From NCBI GenBank assembly GCA_037441125.1, contig JBBIST010000019.1, positions 1-42,097 of the forward strand: 42,097 bases of DNA. The letters run 5' to 3'. This DNA comes from JALHMQ01 sp037441125. GTDB taxonomy: Bacteria > Pseudomonadota > Gammaproteobacteria > Burkholderiales > Burkholderiaceae_F. Position 1 is the stretch's first letter; each line of letters opens with the position of its first letter. Of the stretch, positions 40,146-42,097 are shown one piece after another. The translations under genes were made by a program, and so were the position numbers. The notes below the pieces were generated by a model. It ran no database searches and was not told the origin of the DNA. It saw nothing but the letters and a program-made list of their open reading frames with translations.

Positions 40146-41045
40146 TCAAGCTTGCATGCGGGCCCGCATCTTCTCGAAGGCTTTGGCCTCGATCTGACGA
40201 ATTCGTTCCGCCGAGACGCCAAATTCCTGCGCCAGGTCGTGCAGGGTCGCGGCGCCGACCTTGCCGTCGGCGTCCTCGGCCAGCCAACGCGCTTCGACGA
40301 TGCGTCGGCTGCGCGCATCGAGCGCCTCGAGGGCGCTGCGGATGCCCTCGGACTGCAGCCGATCGTAGTCGCGACGCTCGAGCACTCGCGTCGGCTCCGA
40401 CTCCGGGTCGGCCAAGTAGGCGATCGGCGCGAACTCCTCCTCGCCGTCCTCGATCCGGCCTTCGAGCGCGATATCCCCGCCCGCGAGCCGGGTCTCCATC
40501 TCGACCACTTCTTCGGGCTTGACGTTGAGCTCGCGTGCCATGCCGGCGACTTCGTCCGGCGTCAGCGTGCCGCTGCCCTGCTTCATGCTGCGCAGATTGA
40601 AGAAGAGCTTGCGCTGCGCCTTGGTGGTGGCCACCTTTACCAGGCGCCAGTTGCGCAGGATGTACTCGTGGATCTCAGCCTTGATCCAGTGCAGTGCAAA
40701 AGACACCAGTCGCACGCCGCGGTCCGGGTCGAATCGCTTGACCGCCTTCATCAGGCCGATGTTGCCTTCCTGGATCAGGTCGGCGTGCGGCAGCCCGTAG
40801 CCGAGGTAGTTGCGCGCCACCGCCACCACCAGCCGCAGGTGCGACAGCACCAGGCGGCCCGCGCACTCGAGGTCATTGCGCTCGCGGAACTCGCGCGCCA
40901 GGCGCGACTCGTCCTCGGCAGTCAGCATCGGAATCCGGTTCACGGCGCTGATATAGGCGTCCAGATTGCCGACCGCTGCCGGCTGCAGCGCCATCGCCCC
41001 GGTCGAGCCGAGCGGTACCAATGCGGTTGAGCGACTCGTCGTCAT
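40146..41045 (-). CDS. rpoH: RNA polymerase sigma-32 factor RpoH
   Basis: Heat-shock sigma factor. The 299 residues contain region 2 (LVLSHLRLVVAVARNYLGYGL, then DLIQEGNIGLMKAVKRFDPDRG, with the -10-recognition segment VRLVSFALHWIKAEIHEYIL), the RpoH box QRKLFFNLR (144-152) that distinguishes sigma-32, and region 4 with the helix-turn-helix TLHDLAQEFGVSAERIRQIEAKAFEKM. The ATG at 41045 has a CAGGAGGGG ribosome site. The leader carries a perfect CIRCE operator and a sigma-E-like promoter. It is transcribed toward an intrinsic terminator and lies downstream of ftsX. Confidence 0.98.
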   Translation of the reverse strand: MTTSRSTALVPLGSTGAMALQPAAVGNLDAYISAVNRIPMLTAEDESRLAREFRERNDLECAGRLVLSHLRLVVAVARNYLGYGLPHADLIQEGNIGLMKAVKRFDPDRGVRLVSFALHWIKAEIHEYILRNWRLVKVATTKAQRKLFFNLRSMKQGSGTLTPDEVAGMARELNVKPEEVVEMETRLAGGDIALEGRIEDGEEEFAPIAYLADPESEPTRVLERRDYDRLQSEGIRSALEALDARSRRIVEARWLAEDADGKVGAATLHDLAQEFGVSAERIRQIEAKAFEKMRARMQA

Positions 41046-41069
41046 CGATCTACCCCTCCTGGAAAAATC

Positions 41070-41096
41070 TTAGCACTCGACCTAGGAGAGTGCTAA
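41070..41096 (-). promoter_or_regulatory. CIRCE operator (HrcA site) in the rpoH leader
   Basis: The sequence is an exact match to the CIRCE consensus: TTAGCACTC, a 9-base spacer, GAGTGCTAA. Its centre is about 38 bases upstream of the rpoH start and it overlaps the predicted transcription start of the sigma-E-like promoter. HrcA is therefore expected to repress rpoH. An hrcA gene is not in this window. Confidence 0.95.
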
Positions 41097-41099
41097 GCC

Positions 41100-41127
41100 T
41101 CAGAGGGCGGGATCCGATCAGGGTTCC
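41100..41127 (-). promoter_or_regulatory. Sigma-E-like promoter upstream of rpoH
   Basis: On the minus strand GGAACCC (41127-41121), a 16-base spacer and TCTGA (41104-41100) match the sigma-E consensus (GGAACTT, about 16 bases, TCTGA) at all positions except the last two of the -35 box. It places the start point inside the CIRCE element. From memory, E. coli rpoH has a sigma-E promoter of the same spacing. Experimental support is lacking here. Confidence 0.6.
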
Positions 41128-41179
41128 GTGACTCGCGTACGGTCATCGCTGGGGTCGCCGATTAGCGCCTTCTACGACA

Positions 41180-41195
41180 GTGAGCGAACGCTCAC
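41180..41195 (-). promoter_or_regulatory. Perfect inverted repeat between ftsX and rpoH
   Basis: GTGAGCG and CGCTCAC arms separated by AA form a perfect 16-bp inverted repeat 10 bases beyond the ftsX stop on the minus strand. It may be an operator or a short 3'-end hairpin for ftsX. There is no T-run, and it is not a CIRCE. Confidence 0.4.
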
Positions 41196-41205
41196 AGATG
41201 CCTGG

Positions 41206-42093
41206 TCAGGGCGCAGCCGCACCCCGGATCGCCCGGTGACCTGAGCCAATGCCGGCAAGCCAACCGATCAGCCCGGCCGCGCCGACAACGCCCGCCTGGA
41301 TCGGCCATGGCAACGGTTGCCAGGCGAGAGCCGCGGCGGTCGCCTGCACCTCGGCCAAGCGCGGACCGAGCGCCACCAGAGCCCCGGTCGCCAGCGCGCA
41401 GGCGAGCAGTCCCGCCGCGAGTCCGATCAACGCGCCGGCGTAGGCAAAGGGCCGGCGCCGGTAGGTTGCCGTTGCCCCGAACAAAGCCAGCAATCGCAGC
41501 TCGTCGCGGTCGGTCACGCGGGGCAACTGCGCCGCGAACGCGACAGCGCCTGCGGCAAGCGCAACGATGGCAACGGCGAACAGCGCCCCGCCGATGCGCG
41601 CCGCATCGACTAGCGCCGACCAGCGCCGATGCCAGAGGTGATCGAACTGCACGCTGTCGACCCGCGCCAGCTTGCCCATCGCCGCCACTGCCGCCTCGGC
41701 CTCGGCCGGCGATGCCCTGCGGTCGAAGGTCACGGTGATCGCGTCCGGCAAGGGGTTGGGCTTCAGGTCGGGCAGCAAACCGGGCGGCGTGCGTCGCAGC
41801 AGCGCCGCCAGCGCCTGATCGCGCGGCACGTGCACGGTGGTGGCGACGCCTGACTGCTCGGCGAGCCGCGCGCGCAGGGCGTCGATGTCGGCGGACGAAG
41901 TGCCGCCGGCGACGAACACGGTCGCCTGCGCCGGCGCCGCAAGCCGTACCCAGGCGCCGTACAAGGGCCAGGCGAGCGTTGCCAGCACCAGCGGCAGCGC
42001 CAGCGCCAGCGTGGCGAGCGAAAGCGCCAGCGCGCTGGCCGCCGGCGCCCGCGCCAGCGCGCGGCCGGCGCCGGCGAGCGCGTGCAGGCGCAC
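41206..42093 (-). CDS. ftsX: Cell division protein FtsX, start near window edge
   Basis: Inner-membrane partner of the FtsE ATPase, which regulates murein hydrolases at the septum. The 295-residue frame shows the FtsX plan: an N-terminal membrane helix (about 21-44), a small periplasmic domain with LRARLAEQSGVATTVHV, and three C-terminal helices with LRLLALFGATATYRRRPF in the coupling loop. The GTG at 42093 is the first visible start; the frame is open to the window edge, so the true start may lie beyond. The neighbouring ftsE is expected just outside. The EnvC-like activator at 17.6 kb is a likely functional partner of FtsEX, as in E. coli. Confidence 0.88.
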   Translation of the reverse strand: MRLHALAGAGRALARAPAASALALSLATLALALPLVLATLAWPLYGAWVRLAAPAQATVFVAGGTSSADIDALRARLAEQSGVATTVHVPRDQALAALLRRTPPGLLPDLKPNPLPDAITVTFDRRASPAEAEAAVAAMGKLARVDSVQFDHLWHRRWSALVDAARIGGALFAVAIVALAAGAVAFAAQLPRVTDRDELRLLALFGATATYRRRPFAYAGALIGLAAGLLACALATGALVALGPRLAEVQATAAALAWQPLPWPIQAGVVGAAGLIGWLAGIGSGHRAIRGAAAP

Positions 42094-42097
42094 CGCA

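Overview
The window is a very G+C-rich stretch (by eye near 70%) of a betaproteobacterial chromosome, most likely Burkholderiales. The basis is gene content and order: hslVU next to argB and slmA; rhodanese-grxC-secB-gpsA; trmL-comF-bioC; and a coxBAC / ctaG / surf1 / ctaA / ctaB / sco block leading to rpoH and ftsX. There is no phage, transposase, integrase, CRISPR array, rRNA or tRNA gene. This is core chromosome with dense, often overlapping genes; the noteworthy features lie in unusual neighbours, gene extensions and control sites.

Layout. 1-6.2 kb: a 23S rRNA cytosine methyltransferase, then a likely metal-homeostasis group: a COG0523/CobW GTPase, a DksA whose zinc site has decayed to CxxT/SxxA and which carries a ~140-residue Lys/Ala/Pro tail, an ABC ATPase, its FtsX-type permease and a secreted DUF3299 protein. 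Between ATPase and permease sit two 62-bp imperfect direct repeats whose reading frames are chained by overlapping stop/start codons. 6.2-15 kb: a STAS-type protein, HslV-HslU protease, a CopZ-like metallochaperone, ArgB, a HAD nucleotidase, SppA and SlmA. 14.7-19.7 kb, minus strand: a gpmA-envC-ctpA-moeB-dsbB run. 19.8-22.7 kb, plus strand: rhodanese, GrxC, SecB, GpsA and a LOG-family protein. 22.7-25.1 kb: TrmL and ComF on the minus strand, separated by a 131-bp imperfect inverted repeat that fills the gap, then BioC diverging from ComF.

25.3-40 kb is a cytochrome c oxidase locus: DUF2244, CoxB with a fused cytochrome c domain, CoxA, a 40-residue assembly peptide, CtaG and CoxC; then, after a three-gene minus-strand PrkA-YeaH-SpoVR operon, DUF2909, SURF1, a divergent SCO-like protein, CtaA, CtaB and SCO. 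The structural subunits, the copper-delivery proteins (CtaG and SCO proteins), heme A synthesis (CtaB then CtaA) and SURF1 make an almost complete oxidase assembly set, so the stress-kinase operon inside it stands out.

40-42.1 kb, minus strand: ftsX (start near or beyond the window edge) and rpoH. The rpoH leader contains a perfect CIRCE operator just downstream of a sigma-E-like promoter, and the gene ends in a textbook intrinsic terminator.

Best candidates for something new: the tailed DksA and its possible zinc-limitation context, the stop-start-chained repeat pair, the PrkA operon inside the oxidase locus, the sigma-E-like/CIRCE control of rpoH, and the long hairpin between comF and trmL. 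I found no clear example of a wholly undescribed defence or mobile system.
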